Of a DNA stretch of 64,000 bases, positions 24,839 through 34,643 are shown piece after piece. The position numbers and the translations under genes are program-made. Numbering within the stretch: the stretch's first letter is position 1; each line of letters starts with the position of its first letter. Source of the DNA: CALXCT01 sp964422185 (GTDB lineage Bacteria; Bacillota; Clostridia; Oscillospirales; Oscillospiraceae); NCBI GenBank assembly GCA_964422185.1, contig CAYRAG010000003.1, positions 16,458 to 80,457 on the forward strand, read 5' to 3'. Under the pieces are notes generated by a model, which ran no database searches, was not told where the DNA came from, and worked only from the letters and a program-made list of their open reading frames with translations.

Positions 24839-27664
24839 TTGGACGAGAATAACCGGAGATATCAGAACACATATCAGGAGGAGCCCGCCAGCGCGCCGCC
24901 GCGGCGGACCAGAAAAAGGCGCCGCCGCAGGAACCCGTTTGTCGTGGTGCTGAAGATTCTGGGGACGATCCTGCTGGTTCTGCTGTGTACGGCCGCTCTG
25001 CTGGCGTGTCTGGGCGCGAACTATATCAACACCGTGATTATGCCCCAGACCGACCTGGATCTGGACGCGTTCATGCTCAATGAGCAGAGCGTCATGTACT
25101 ACTGGGACAGGAACGCGGGGGATTACCGGGAGCTGACGACGCTGGCCACGGCGGAGAACTCCATCCCGGTGACCTACGAGGAGATCCCGAAACACCTGAT
25201 TGACGCCACCATTGCCATGGAGGACAAGCGCTTTGAGACCCACCACGGCGTGGACTGGGTCCGCACGGGCAAGGCGATTTTAAACATGTTCACCGGGCAG
25301 GATATCCAGGGCGGCTCCACCCTGACGCAGCAGCTGATCAAGAACCTGACGCAGTACGACGATGTGACGGTGAAGCGGAAGGTGATCGAGATCTTCAAGG
25401 CGCTGGAGCTGGACGCCCACTACTCCAAGCAGGAGATCATCACGGAGTATCTGAACTGGATCTACCTGGGCAGCAAGTGCCGGGGCGTGGGCGCCGCCTC
25501 CTACGAGTACTTCGGCAAGCCGGTGTCCGATCTGGATCTGGCGGAGTGCGCCAGCCTGATTTCCATTACCAACAACCCGTCCATCTATAATCCCTATGTG
25601 ACCCGGGAGATTGAACGGGTCATTGACGGGGAGAAAGTGACCAAAACCGGGACGGAGTGGAACAAGTACCGGCAGGAGCTTGTCCTGTTCCAGATGCTGG
25701 ATCAGGGGAAGATCACCCAGGAGGAGTATGACGCGGCCATCGCCGAGGAGCTCCACTTCAACAAGGAGCCGGGCACGGCGGAGCAGGGGGTCATCTACTC
25801 CTGGTACGAGGAGCAGGTCATCAACGATGTGCGGGACGACCTGATGGAGCAGTACGGCTACTCCTCGGACGCGGTCAGTATGCTGCTGTCCACCGGCGGC
25901 CTGAAGATCTACACCTGCGTGGATCCGGACATCCAGGCGATTGCGGAGTCGGTCTACCGGGACCGCTCCAATCTGGACTATGTGTCCGACCTGGGCCAGC
26001 TGATGCAGTCGGCCATCACGGTGATTGACAACTCCACCGGCGATGTGGTGGCGATTGTCGGCTCCATGGGGGAGAAGGAGGCCAACCGCATCTGGAGCTA
26101 CGCCGTGGATACCAAACGCCAGCCGGGATCCTCCATCAAGCCGCTGTCCGCCTACTCCGCGGCGATGGAGATGGGCTATATCACGCCGTACTCCACCGTG
26201 GATGACTACCCGTTCCAGGTGATGAACGGCCGGCCCTGGCCGGTCAACGACGGCGCGGAGCGGTACAGGGGCCTGACCACGGTGTACAACGCCCTGACCC
26301 ACTCTATCAACACCGTCGCCGTGCACCTGATCGGCGACTATGTCACCCCGGAGGCCTCATTTAACTTCGTGCGGGATACCTATCATATCACCAGCCTGGA
26401 GGAGCACCTGGTGGTGGGGGACGAGGTCATGAACGACTACGGCCTGTCCCAGATGGCGCTGGGCGGTCTGACCACCGGCGTGAATACCTTTGAGATGGCG
26501 GCGGCCTACGCCACCTTCCCCAATAACGGCGTGTACCGGAATCCCAGAACCTATACCAGGGTGCTGGACCGGAACGGCGATGTGCTGCTGGAGAACGAGA
26601 AAGTGCAGGAGGTGGCGCTGAAGGAGAGCACCGCCTACTACATGAATACCATGCTGCAGAATGTGGTGGCGAACGGCACGGGCACCAGAGCCAGGTTCAG
26701 CGGAATGACCATGGCCGGCAAGACGGGCACCACCTCGGTGAACAACGACAGATGGTTTGTGGGGTACACCCCCTACTACACCGCGGCGGTCTGGACCGGA
26801 TACAAGACGCCGGAGAGAATGAGAACCGGATCGATCAACCCGGCGACGATCATGTGGAAGCTGGTGATGGAGCCGGTGCACAGCGGCCTGGAGAATAAGG
26901 GATTCCCCAAGCCGGACAACCTGGTCAGCATCGGCTACTGTCTGGACAGCGGCGGCCTGCCCACGGACAACTGCGCCCTGGATCCCAGAGGCAGCCGGGT
27001 GGGCAGCGGCTCCTTTGTCCGAAACGAGCTGGTTCCCACCGAGTACTGTACGCTCCACACCCCTGTCCAGGTGTGTACGGAGGATCCCATCCTGGACGCG
27101 GACGGCAATGAGACCGGCCTGTACCACCTGGCAGGGGAGTTCTGCCCGGAGGAGAGCGTCATCACGGTGGCCCTGCTGGACTACGACCGCGAGAATGTCG
27201 GCGGCGCGGGCGCGGGGGACAGCATCTATCTGCTGTCCTACACCGAGGAGCAGGGGCCGTGCACCGTCCATACCTCAGAGACGGTGCCCGCCTATGACCC
27301 GTCTCTGTTCGACCCCATGGATCCCAACACCTGGCCCACGGACGACCCGAACTTCAATATTCTGGATCCCAACACCTGGCCCACCGCAAATCCGGGCGTG
27401 ACGGATCCCGCCGTGCCGCCCGCGGATCCCGGCACGCAGCCCACGGAGCCCGCGGATCCCGGCACGCAGCCCACGGAGCCGACGCAGCCCGCGCAGCCGA
27501 CGCAGCCGGGGCAGACCCCGGATCCCGGCACCCCGGAACCGCCGGCCACGGACAGCCCGGAGTCCCCGGCGCCCGGCCAGTCGGACACACCTCCTCCCGC
27601 CCAGTCCCCGGATGTTTCCCCCGGCCCGGAGGAGTCAACGCAGCCGCCGGAACCCGGCGAATAA
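24839..27664 (+). CDS. class A penicillin-binding protein (bifunctional transglycosylase/transpeptidase)
   Basis: 941 residues. An Arg/Lys-rich cytoplasmic tail is followed by one transmembrane helix (about residues 36-60). The GT51 glycosyltransferase domain shows AMEDKRFETHHGVD, GGSTLTQQLIKNL and ITEYLNWIYLG. The transpeptidase domain has the active-site Ser in PGSSIKPLS (SxxK), SIN in LTHSINTVAV and KTGTT. The C-terminal 120 residues are a Pro/Thr/Asp-rich low-complexity tail with PADPGTQPTE repeated. It polymerises and cross-links peptidoglycan. The start appears to be TTG at 24839 with a weak site (GAGGTG). A terminator follows. Confidence 0.95.
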   Translation: MDENNRRYQNTYQEEPASAPPRRTRKRRRRRNPFVVVLKILGTILLVLLCTAALLACLGANYINTVIMPQTDLDLDAFMLNEQSVMYYWDRNAGDYRELTTLATAENSIPVTYEEIPKHLIDATIAMEDKRFETHHGVDWVRTGKAILNMFTGQDIQGGSTLTQQLIKNLTQYDDVTVKRKVIEIFKALELDAHYSKQEIITEYLNWIYLGSKCRGVGAASYEYFGKPVSDLDLAECASLISITNNPSIYNPYVTREIERVIDGEKVTKTGTEWNKYRQELVLFQMLDQGKITQEEYDAAIAEELHFNKEPGTAEQGVIYSWYEEQVINDVRDDLMEQYGYSSDAVSMLLSTGGLKIYTCVDPDIQAIAESVYRDRSNLDYVSDLGQLMQSAITVIDNSTGDVVAIVGSMGEKEANRIWSYAVDTKRQPGSSIKPLSAYSAAMEMGYITPYSTVDDYPFQVMNGRPWPVNDGAERYRGLTTVYNALTHSINTVAVHLIGDYVTPEASFNFVRDTYHITSLEEHLVVGDEVMNDYGLSQMALGGLTTGVNTFEMAAAYATFPNNGVYRNPRTYTRVLDRNGDVLLENEKVQEVALKESTAYYMNTMLQNVVANGTGTRARFSGMTMAGKTGTTSVNNDRWFVGYTPYYTAAVWTGYKTPERMRTGSINPATIMWKLVMEPVHSGLENKGFPKPDNLVSIGYCLDSGGLPTDNCALDPRGSRVGSGSFVRNELVPTEYCTLHTPVQVCTEDPILDADGNETGLYHLAGEFCPEESVITVALLDYDRENVGGAGAGDSIYLLSYTEEQGPCTVHTSETVPAYDPSLFDPMDPNTWPTDDPNFNILDPNTWPTANPGVTDPAVPPADPGTQPTEPADPGTQPTEPTQPAQPTQPGQTPDPGTPEPPATDSPESPAPGQSDTPPPAQSPDVSPGPEESTQPPEPGE

Positions 27665-27690
27665 GCGCGCCCCGGATCTGACAGAGGGAA

Positions 27691-27722
27691 AAGAGGAGGC
27701 TCTCAGAGCCCCCTCTTTTTTC
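27691..27722 (+). terminator. intrinsic terminator after the penicillin-binding protein gene
   Basis: AGAGGAGGCTCT and AGAGCCCCCTCT form a stem followed by T6. Confidence 0.85.
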
Positions 27723-27827
27723 GGGTGTGCCGGGCGGAGGGGGATAACCCTTCAGACGGCCCGGCGCCGGATGCCACCCCCGCGGCACAGCCATGGCCGT
27801 CTGCCGGGAGAATTGTCAGACTCCCTA

Positions 27828-27855
27828 TTGACAAATCGCGGCGGCGGTCTATAAT
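27828..27855 (+). promoter_or_regulatory. promoter of marR and the ABC exporter
   Basis: TTGACA (27828-27833), 16 bases, TATAAT (27850-27855), both perfect. Confidence 0.85.
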
Positions 27856-27861
27856 GTTTTC

Positions 27862-27878
27862 TATGAAACTGTTTCATA
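27862..27878. promoter_or_regulatory. probable MarR operator
   Basis: TATGAAAC-T-GTTTCATA is a perfect palindrome with 8-base arms, covering the transcript start just after the -10 box, where bound repressor would block transcription. Autoregulation by the adjacent MarR protein is inferred from position. Confidence 0.7.
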
Positions 27879-27902
27879 TAAAACGAAAGAAGGGAAGAAA
27901 GC

Positions 27903-28367
27903 TTGGATCCGTATATCCCTCTGGCGCACGAGATCCGCACGCTGGACAATCTCATGATGCGCAACTTCATGATACGGATGCACGCCACCGGTCTGGATGA
28001 GATGACCGTGATGCACGGGTGGATCCTGGGCTTCCTGGAGCAGCGGGAGGGCCAGGATGTGTATCAGCGGGACATTGAGGCCGAGTTTTACATCGGGCGG
28101 TCCACCGTGACCAATATTCTCCAGAGAATGGAGGGGAAGGGACTGATCCGCAGACAGTCCGTGGACTGCGACGCCAGGCTGAAGAAGCTGGAGCTGACCC
28201 CGCTGGGCAGGCAGGTGCTGGTCTGCATGAGGCCTGTCGTCATGGAGGTCGACCGGCAGCTTCGGCAGGGCATCCCGGAGGAGGAGCTGGAGGCGTTCCG
28301 GGAGACACTGCGGAAGCTGCGCGGCAACGCCCTGTGCTGCGCCGGAAACCAGGAGACGATACTATGA
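27903..28367 (+). CDS. MarR-family transcriptional regulator
   Basis: 154 residues with the winged-helix region in the middle: VYQRDIEAEFYIGRSTVTNIL (helix-turn-helix) then MEGKGLIRRQSVDCDAR and KLELTPLG (wing). MarR dimers usually repress an adjacent exporter and release DNA on binding a small molecule. The start is TTG at 27903 with AAGGGAAG upstream. Its stop overlaps the first ABC gene (ATGA), a typical regulator-exporter operon. Confidence 0.92.
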   Translation: MDPYIPLAHEIRTLDNLMMRNFMIRMHATGLDEMTVMHGWILGFLEQREGQDVYQRDIEAEFYIGRSTVTNILQRMEGKGLIRRQSVDCDARLKKLELTPLGRQVLVCMRPVVMEVDRQLRQGIPEEELEAFRETLRKLRGNALCCAGNQETIL

Positions 28368-30115
28368 TAAAAACACTGTTGAAACATGTGGGGGAGTATA
28401 AGCGGGACTCCATCCTCACCCCCGTTTTCATGATCCTTGAGGTGCTGGTGGATATCATCATCCCCCTTCTCATGGCGTCCATTATTGACAACGGCGTGGA
28501 GAAAGGGGACATCCACCACATCCTCGTGATGGGCGGCATCATGATCGTCATGGCGCTGTTCGGGCTGCTCACCGGTCTGCTGGGCGGCGCGTTCGGCGCC
28601 CGGGCGTCCGCCGGGTTCGCCAAAAACCTGCGCCAGGCGATCTTTGATAAGATTCAGACTTTCTCGTTTGCCAGCATCGACAAATTTTCCACTTCCAGCC
28701 TGATCACCCGCCTGACCACGGATGTGACCACGATCCAGAACGCGTATATGATGATTCTGCGCATGTTCGTCCGGGCGCCCATGTCCATGATTATGGCCAT
28801 GATCATGGCGTTCTTCCTCAGCCCCCGGCTGGCCAGCGTTTACCTGGTCGCCGTGATTCTGCTGGGTATCGCGATCTTCCTGATCGTGAGGAAAGCCACG
28901 GGCTACTTCAAACAGGCGTTTCCCAAATACGACGCCCTGAACGCCTCCATCCAGGAGAATGTGTCCGGCATCCGGGTGGTAAAGGCCTATGTCCGGGAGG
29001 ACTTTGAGACATCCAAGCTCTTCCGGGCCAGCAAGGCCATCTATGACATCTTTGTCCGGGCGGAGACTCAGACCATCTACAACCAGCCGCTGATGAACGC
29101 CACCATCCACGCCTGCGTCCTGCTCATCAGCTGGATGGGCGCGAAGATGATCGTCCAGAACGAGCTGACGACCGGCGCGCTGTCCTCCCTGCTGTCGTAC
29201 TGCATGGCGATCCTGATGAATCTGACGATGGTCTCCATGATCTTCGTCATGGTGGTCATGTCCACCGCCAGCGTGCAGCGGATCTACGAGGTGCTCACGG
29301 AGGAGAGCGAGCTGCACAATCCGGACGAGCCCGTCTATGATGTGCCCGACGGCTCCATCCGGTTTGACCATGTCTCGTTCCAGTACAACAATACCTGCGA
29401 AACGCCGGTGCTCCGGGATATCAGCCTGGAGATCCGATCCGGGGAGACGCTGGGCATCATCGGCGGAACCGGCAGCGGCAAGACCAGCCTGGTCAACCTC
29501 ATCAGCCGCCTGTACGATGTGACGGAGGGCAGCGTGAGTGTGGGCGGCCGGGATGTCCGGGAGTATGATCTGGACACGCTGCGCAGCCAGGTCTCCGTCG
29601 TGCTGCAGAAAAATGTGCTCTTCTCCGGCACGGTGCTGGAGAACCTGCGCTGGGGCGATGAGCACGCCACGGAGGAGGAGTGCGTCCGGGCCTGCCGGCT
29701 CGCCTGCGCGGACGAGTTCATCTCCAGAATGCCGGACGGCTACCAGTCCCACATCGAGCGGGGCGGCGCGAACCTGTCCGGCGGCCAGCGCCAGAGACTG
29801 TGTATCGCCCGGGCTCTGCTGAAGAAGCCGAAGATCCTGATTCTGGACGACTCCACCAGCGCGGTGGATACCGCCACGGACGCCAGGATCCGGGAGGCGT
29901 TCGCCACCGAGATCCCGGACACCACGAAGCTGATCATCGCGCAGCGCATCTCCAGCGTGCAGAACGCGGATCGGATTCTCGTCATGGACGACGGCTGCAT
30001 CAACGGCATCGGCACCCATGAGGAACTGCTCAAAACCAATGAGATCTACCGCAGTGTCTACCTGTCCCAGACCCAGGACGGCGGAGACTTCGATGAGAAC
30101 GGGGGTGAGGACTGA
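28364..30115 (+). CDS. ABC exporter half-transporter with degenerate Walker B Glu
   Basis: 583 residues: six-helix ABC type I exporter domain (about 1-310) and nucleotide-binding domain. Walker A is GGTGSGKTS and the signature is LSGGQRQ, but Walker B ends ILILDDSTSAVD, so the catalytic Glu is Asp. Such a change is typical of the non-catalytic site of heterodimeric exporters (LmrC/D, TM287/288 type). It starts inside the marR stop and its stop overlaps the partner's ATG. Together the two likely export a drug, lipid or peptide. Confidence 0.93.
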   Translation: MIKTLLKHVGEYKRDSILTPVFMILEVLVDIIIPLLMASIIDNGVEKGDIHHILVMGGIMIVMALFGLLTGLLGGAFGARASAGFAKNLRQAIFDKIQTFSFASIDKFSTSSLITRLTTDVTTIQNAYMMILRMFVRAPMSMIMAMIMAFFLSPRLASVYLVAVILLGIAIFLIVRKATGYFKQAFPKYDALNASIQENVSGIRVVKAYVREDFETSKLFRASKAIYDIFVRAETQTIYNQPLMNATIHACVLLISWMGAKMIVQNELTTGALSSLLSYCMAILMNLTMVSMIFVMVVMSTASVQRIYEVLTEESELHNPDEPVYDVPDGSIRFDHVSFQYNNTCETPVLRDISLEIRSGETLGIIGGTGSGKTSLVNLISRLYDVTEGSVSVGGRDVREYDLDTLRSQVSVVLQKNVLFSGTVLENLRWGDEHATEEECVRACRLACADEFISRMPDGYQSHIERGGANLSGGQRQRLCIARALLKKPKILILDDSTSAVDTATDARIREAFATEIPDTTKLIIAQRISSVQNADRILVMDDGCINGIGTHEELLKTNEIYRSVYLSQTQDGGDFDENGGED

Positions 30116-32025
30116 TGCCGGGAATGAGCGCGCGCCGCGGCGCACCAAAGGTCCATGTGGAGCACCCGTTCCAGCTCCTGGCCCGCCTGCTGCGCTATAT
30201 CGGGAAACACTACCTGCCCCATGTCATCATCGTGGTGGTCTGCACCTTTGTCAGCGTCTACGGACAGCTCCAGGCCGTCATGTTTATCCAGGCCCTGATC
30301 GATGACTTTATCAAACCCCTGCTCCTGGTGGAGCACCCGGACTTCACGCCTCTGGCCCATGAGATGATCCGGGTGGCGATCTTCTGCGCCCTGGCGGCCG
30401 TCGCCACTTTCATCCAGCAGTTTATCCTGGTTCGCGTGACCCAGGGCACGCTGCGCAACCTGCGCGACGACCTCTTCCAGCACATGGAGAAGCTGCCGGT
30501 CCGCTATTTCGACACCCACCCCCACGGCGACATTATGTCCGTGTACACCAACGATATCGACACCCTGCGCCAGATGATCAGCCAGTCCATCCCCCAGATG
30601 CTCAACAGCGCCGTGTCCATGGTGGGAACCCTGATCAGCATGCTCACGCTGAATGTGCCGCTCACCTTTGTCTCCCTTCTGGTGATCCTCGTGCTGGTGC
30701 TTGTCTCCCGGAAACTGGTGAGCGCCAGCGGAAACTTCTTCCTGCGCCAGCAGCGGGATCTGGGCTCCCTGAACGGCTACATCGAGGAGATGATGGACGG
30801 CCAGAAGGTGGTCAAGGTGTTCAGCCACGAGGAGAAGACGAAAGAGGAGTTCCGCCGGCGCAATGAGCAGCTGTTCGACTCCGCCTCCAAAGCGAACATG
30901 ATCGCCAACGCGTTCGGGCCGGTCTCCATGCAGATCGGCAACCTCAGCTATGTGGTGTGCGCCGTCATCGGCGGCGCCATGGCGCTCAACGGGTTCTGGA
31001 GCTTCACCCTCGGAAAGCTGGTCAGCTACCTCACCCTCAACCGCGGCCTGATCAATCCCATCGGCCAGATCAGCCAGCAGCTCAACTTTGTGGTCATGGC
31101 CCTGGCCGGCGCGGATCGGATCTTCAAACTCATGGACGAGGAGGAGGAGAAGGACGAGGGCGATATCACCCTGGTCCGCACCGCGAAGGATGAGAACGGG
31201 AACCTGATCGAGAGCGAGAAGCGCACCGGCACCTGGGCGTGGAAGCACATCCGGGAGGACGGCGCCGCGGAGTATGTGCCCCTTCAGGGCGGTGTGATTC
31301 TGGATCATGTGGATTTCGGCTATATTCCCGATAAGATTGTGCTGCACGATGTGAGTCTGTACGCCCAGCCCGGCCAGAAGATCGCGTTTGTCGGCTCCAC
31401 CGGCGCCGGAAAGACCACCATTACCAGCCTGATCAACCGCTTCTATGACATCCAGGAGGGGAAGATCCTCTACGACGGCATCGACATCCGGAAGATCCGA
31501 AAGGCGGATCTGCGCCGCTCCCTGGGCGCCGTGCTCCAGGACACCCACCTGTTCACCGGCACGGTGATGGAGAATATCCGGTTCGGGCGGCTGGACGCCA
31601 CGGATGAGGAGGTCATCGCCGCGGCAAAACTGGCGAACGCGGATCCCTTTATCCGCCGGCTGCCCCAGGGCTACCAGACCATCCTCACCGGGGACGGCGC
31701 CAGCCTGAGCCAGGGCCAGCGCCAGCTGCTGGCCATCGCCCGCGCCGCTGTGGCGAATCCGCCGGTTCTGATCCTGGACGAGGCGACCTCGTCCATCGAC
31801 ACCAGAACCGAGCGCATTGTGCAGGACGGTATGGACAAGCTCATGGCCGGGCGGACCACCTTTGTCATCGCCCACCGCCTGTCCACCATCCGCAACAGCG
31901 ACTGCATCATGGTGCTGGAGCAGGGCCGCATCATCGAGCGCGGCAACCATGAGCAGCTTCTGGAGCAGAAGGGACGGTACTATCAGCTGTACACCGGCAA
32001 CAGGCCGGAACACGAGACCGCGTGA
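30115..32025 (+). CDS. ABC exporter half-transporter, catalytic partner
   Basis: 636 residues with an exporter membrane domain and a nucleotide-binding domain: Walker A GSTGAGKTT, signature LSQGQRQ and Walker B LILDEATSSID with the Glu present. About 50 extra residues between membrane domain and Walker A (EEEEKDEGDI through WAWKHIREDG) are larger than usual. The ATG at 30115 shares one base with the preceding stop. It completes the heterodimer. Confidence 0.93.
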   Translation: MPGMSARRGAPKVHVEHPFQLLARLLRYIGKHYLPHVIIVVVCTFVSVYGQLQAVMFIQALIDDFIKPLLLVEHPDFTPLAHEMIRVAIFCALAAVATFIQQFILVRVTQGTLRNLRDDLFQHMEKLPVRYFDTHPHGDIMSVYTNDIDTLRQMISQSIPQMLNSAVSMVGTLISMLTLNVPLTFVSLLVILVLVLVSRKLVSASGNFFLRQQRDLGSLNGYIEEMMDGQKVVKVFSHEEKTKEEFRRRNEQLFDSASKANMIANAFGPVSMQIGNLSYVVCAVIGGAMALNGFWSFTLGKLVSYLTLNRGLINPIGQISQQLNFVVMALAGADRIFKLMDEEEEKDEGDITLVRTAKDENGNLIESEKRTGTWAWKHIREDGAAEYVPLQGGVILDHVDFGYIPDKIVLHDVSLYAQPGQKIAFVGSTGAGKTTITSLINRFYDIQEGKILYDGIDIRKIRKADLRRSLGAVLQDTHLFTGTVMENIRFGRLDATDEEVIAAAKLANADPFIRRLPQGYQTILTGDGASLSQGQRQLLAIARAAVANPPVLILDEATSSIDTRTERIVQDGMDKLMAGRTTFVIAHRLSTIRNSDCIMVLEQGRIIERGNHEQLLEQKGRYYQLYTGNRPEHETA

Positions 32026-32074
32026 AAAAACACAGCGTCCCGGGGAGTCGGAACAGACCCTCCGGGACGCTGTG
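32025..32074 (-). terminator. intrinsic terminator after fba
   Basis: A 13-bp perfect stem (CACAGCGTCCCGG at 32031-32043 with its complement at 32062-32074) is followed on the minus strand by T6. It may also slow read-through from the exporter genes. Confidence 0.85.
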
Positions 32075-32092
32075 TGTATTGTGTCTGACCGA

Positions 32093-33058
32093 TCACGCCT
32101 TGCCGGCGCAGCCCAGGACATCCACCAGCTTGTGCTTGACCAGCTGCTTGATGTTCTCGCGGGCGGGCTTGAGGTACTGGCGGGGATCAAAGTGATCGGG
32201 ATGCTCATTGAAGTACTGGCGGATGGTGGCGGTCATCGCCAGACGCAGGTCGGAGTCGATGTTGATCTTGCACACGGACAGGGAGGCGGCCTTGCGCAGC
32301 TGCTCCTCGGGGATGCCCACCGCGTCCGGCATCTGTCCGCCGTTTTCATTGATCATCTTCACAAAGTTCTGCGGCACGCTGGAGGAGCCGTGGAGCACGA
32401 TGGGGAAGCCGGGCAGGCGCCGGGAGACCTCCTCCAGGATATCGAAGCGCAGCGGAGGCGGAACCAGGATGCCCTGCTCATTCCGGGTGCACTGATCCGC
32501 CGTGAACTTGTAGGCGCCGTGGCTCGTGCCGATGGCGATGGCCAGGGAGTCGCAGCCGGTCTTCTCCACAAACTCCTGGACCTCTTCCGGCCTGGTGTAG
32601 GAGGAGTCCTCCGCCTTGACCTTCACCTCGTCCTCCACGCCGGCGAGGGAGCCCAGCTCCGCCTCGACCACGACCCCGTGGTCATGGGCGTACTCCACAA
32701 CTTTCCTCGTGATCTCGATGTTCTCGGCGAACGGCTTGCTGCTGGCGTCGATCATGACGGAGGTGAAGCCGCCGTCCACGCAGGACTTGCACAGCTCGAA
32801 GCTGTCGCCGTGATCCAGATGCAGGCAGATGGGAAGGCCCGTCTCGATGATGGCGGCCTCCACCAGCTTGATCAGGTAGGTGTGGTTGGCGTAGGCGCGG
32901 GCGCCCTTGGAGACCTGGAGAATCAGCGGGGCGTTGACCTCTTTGGCCGCCTCGGTGATGCCCTGGACGATCTCCATATTGTTCACATTGAAGGCGCCTA
33001 TGGCGTAACCGCCGCTGTAGGCTTTTTCAAACATTTCTTTTGTGGTGACAAGAGGCAT
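32093..33058 (-). CDS. fba: class II fructose-bisphosphate aldolase
   Basis: 321 residues. It is zinc dependent: CLHLDHGDSFE holds the catalytic Asp and first zinc His, VEAELG the Glu region, IGTSHGAYK the second His and LHGSSSV the third. It cleaves fructose 1,6-bisphosphate in glycolysis. The ATG at 33058 (MPLVTTKEMFEKAY) follows AAAGGAG; an open frame to 33235 is not homologous. It diverges from the phosphofructokinase gene, so two consecutive glycolytic steps share an intergenic region. Confidence 0.97.
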   Translation of the reverse strand: MPLVTTKEMFEKAYSGGYAIGAFNVNNMEIVQGITEAAKEVNAPLILQVSKGARAYANHTYLIKLVEAAIIETGLPICLHLDHGDSFELCKSCVDGGFTSVMIDASSKPFAENIEITRKVVEYAHDHGVVVEAELGSLAGVEDEVKVKAEDSSYTRPEEVQEFVEKTGCDSLAIAIGTSHGAYKFTADQCTRNEQGILVPPPLRFDILEEVSRRLPGFPIVLHGSSSVPQNFVKMINENGGQMPDAVGIPEEQLRKAASLSVCKINIDSDLRLAMTATIRQYFNEHPDHFDPRQYLKPARENIKQLVKHKLVDVLGCAGKA

Positions 33059-33304
33059 GACAGATGGCTCCTTTCCAATATTTCTGTGCGCCGCCGCGGC
33101 GCGGCGGGACAGGCGGGCAAAAGTTGCTTCCGGTTTCCCCATAAAGATATCATTCTTCATTGAAAATTGCAAGGGGTTGTGATACAATCGCGGCAGAGAG
33201 CGGAGATTCGCGCTGTGCGCGATCCGATGCAACACCGTATCCGCAGCGGAGGGGAAGCGTGCGGCTTCCCGGAGATCTCAAAGTTTTCACAAAAGGAGAG
33301 ATTC

Positions 33305-34549
33305 ATGATGAGTCAGTTAAAGGGAGCCTGTATTTTAGGGCAGTCCGGCGGACCCACCGCGGTGATCAACGCCAGCGCGCAGGGCGTGATTGAGACGGCG
33401 CTGAAGGCGGACTGCATTACCAGAGTGCTGGGCGCCGCGAACGGCATCAGGGGAGTTCTGGACGACAGGCTGTACGACATGGGAAAGGAAGATCCCGCGG
33501 AGATCGCGCTTCTCAGCCACACCCCGTCCTCCGCGCTGGGATCCTGCCGGTACAAGCTGGCCGACCCGGAGCAGGACGACACGGACTACCGGCGGATCCT
33601 GGAGATTTTCCGGAAATACGATGTCCGCTACTTCTTCTATAACGGCGGCAACGACTCCATGGACACCTGCAACAAGATCTCGAAGTACATGCAGAAAGTC
33701 GGCTACGAGTGCCGCATCATGGGGGTTCCCAAGACCATCGACAACGACCTGTACGGCACGGATCACTGCCCGGGCTACGCGTCCGCGGCAAAGTACATCG
33801 CCACCTCCTGCGCGGAGGTGTGGCAGGACGCCCATGTGTACGACACCGGCATGGTCACCGTCGTGGAGATTATGGGCCGCCACGCGGGCTGGCTGGCCGG
33901 CGCGGCCGCTCTGGCGAATCTCACCGGCTGCGGCCCGGATCTGGTCTATCTGCCGGAGGTGGACTTCGACATGGATCAGTTCGTGGCGGATGTGACGGAC
34001 ATCTATAACAGGACGGGCAAGTGCCTGGTGGCCGCTTCCGAGGGCATTCACTATCCGGACGGCCGCTTCGTGTCCGAGGCGCAGACCTCCGCCACGGACG
34101 GCTTCGGCCACGCCCAGCTGGGCGGTCTGGCCGTGATGCTGGCGGATGTCATCCAGAAGAAGACCGGGGCGAAAGTGCGCGGGATTGAGCTCTCCCTGCT
34201 CCAGCGCTGCGGCGCCCACCTGGCGTCCCAGACCGACATCAGCGAGGCGTACATGGCGGGCCAGACCGCGGTGGAGTCCGCCATCTCCGGCATCACCGAC
34301 CGGATGGTGGCGTTCGAGTGCAGCCGGGACGGCGGCTATGTCTGCCGGCCGAAGCTCATCGGCCTGACCGAGGTCGCGAATGTGGAGAAGAAAGTGCCCC
34401 GCGAGTGGATCAACGCCGCCGGCAACGGGGTGGAGCAGCCCTTTATCGACTATGTCCTGCCCCTGATTCAGGGCGAGCCGGATCTGCCGAAGGAGAACTC
34501 CCTGCCGCGGTTCGCGCACCTGAAGAAAGTTCTGACGACGCAGGAGTAA
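33305..34549 (+). CDS. pfp: 6-phosphofructokinase, probably pyrophosphate dependent
   Basis: 414 residues from the ATG at 33305 (AAAGGAG upstream; a second ATG follows directly). Blocks are SGGPTAVINAS, YNGGNDSMDTCNK, MGVPKTIDNDLYG and EIMGRHAGWLAG. In ATP enzymes the nucleotide loop reads GGDGS and lacks the Lys of PKTIDND. Here the Gly after GGN is Asp (GGNDS) and the Lys is present, the pair associated with PPi use. The donor is inferred from those residues. The gene has a strong terminator and faces fba. Confidence 0.88.
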   Translation: MMSQLKGACILGQSGGPTAVINASAQGVIETALKADCITRVLGAANGIRGVLDDRLYDMGKEDPAEIALLSHTPSSALGSCRYKLADPEQDDTDYRRILEIFRKYDVRYFFYNGGNDSMDTCNKISKYMQKVGYECRIMGVPKTIDNDLYGTDHCPGYASAAKYIATSCAEVWQDAHVYDTGMVTVVEIMGRHAGWLAGAAALANLTGCGPDLVYLPEVDFDMDQFVADVTDIYNRTGKCLVAASEGIHYPDGRFVSEAQTSATDGFGHAQLGGLAVMLADVIQKKTGAKVRGIELSLLQRCGAHLASQTDISEAYMAGQTAVESAISGITDRMVAFECSRDGGYVCRPKLIGLTEVANVEKKVPREWINAAGNGVEQPFIDYVLPLIQGEPDLPKENSLPRFAHLKKVLTTQE

Positions 34550-34573
34550 ATCCGGCCGGACAGACGGAGACGA

Positions 34574-34620
34574 AAACGCCTGCGGGACGCACGCAACGGT
34601 GCATCCCGCAGGCGTTTTTT
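34574..34620 (+). terminator. intrinsic terminator after phosphofructokinase
   Basis: AACGCCTGCGGGA pairs with TCCCGCAGGCGTT, followed by T6. The reverse strand has T4, so it may also serve the convergent gene. Confidence 0.9.
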
Positions 34621-34643
34621 CCCGGAGAGACGCGGAGACAGGC

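Noticed and set aside
28088..30148. A 686-residue minus-strand open frame opposite the ABC exporter.
   Set aside because: Antisense of a well-conserved ABC gene; composition artefact of GC-rich codons.
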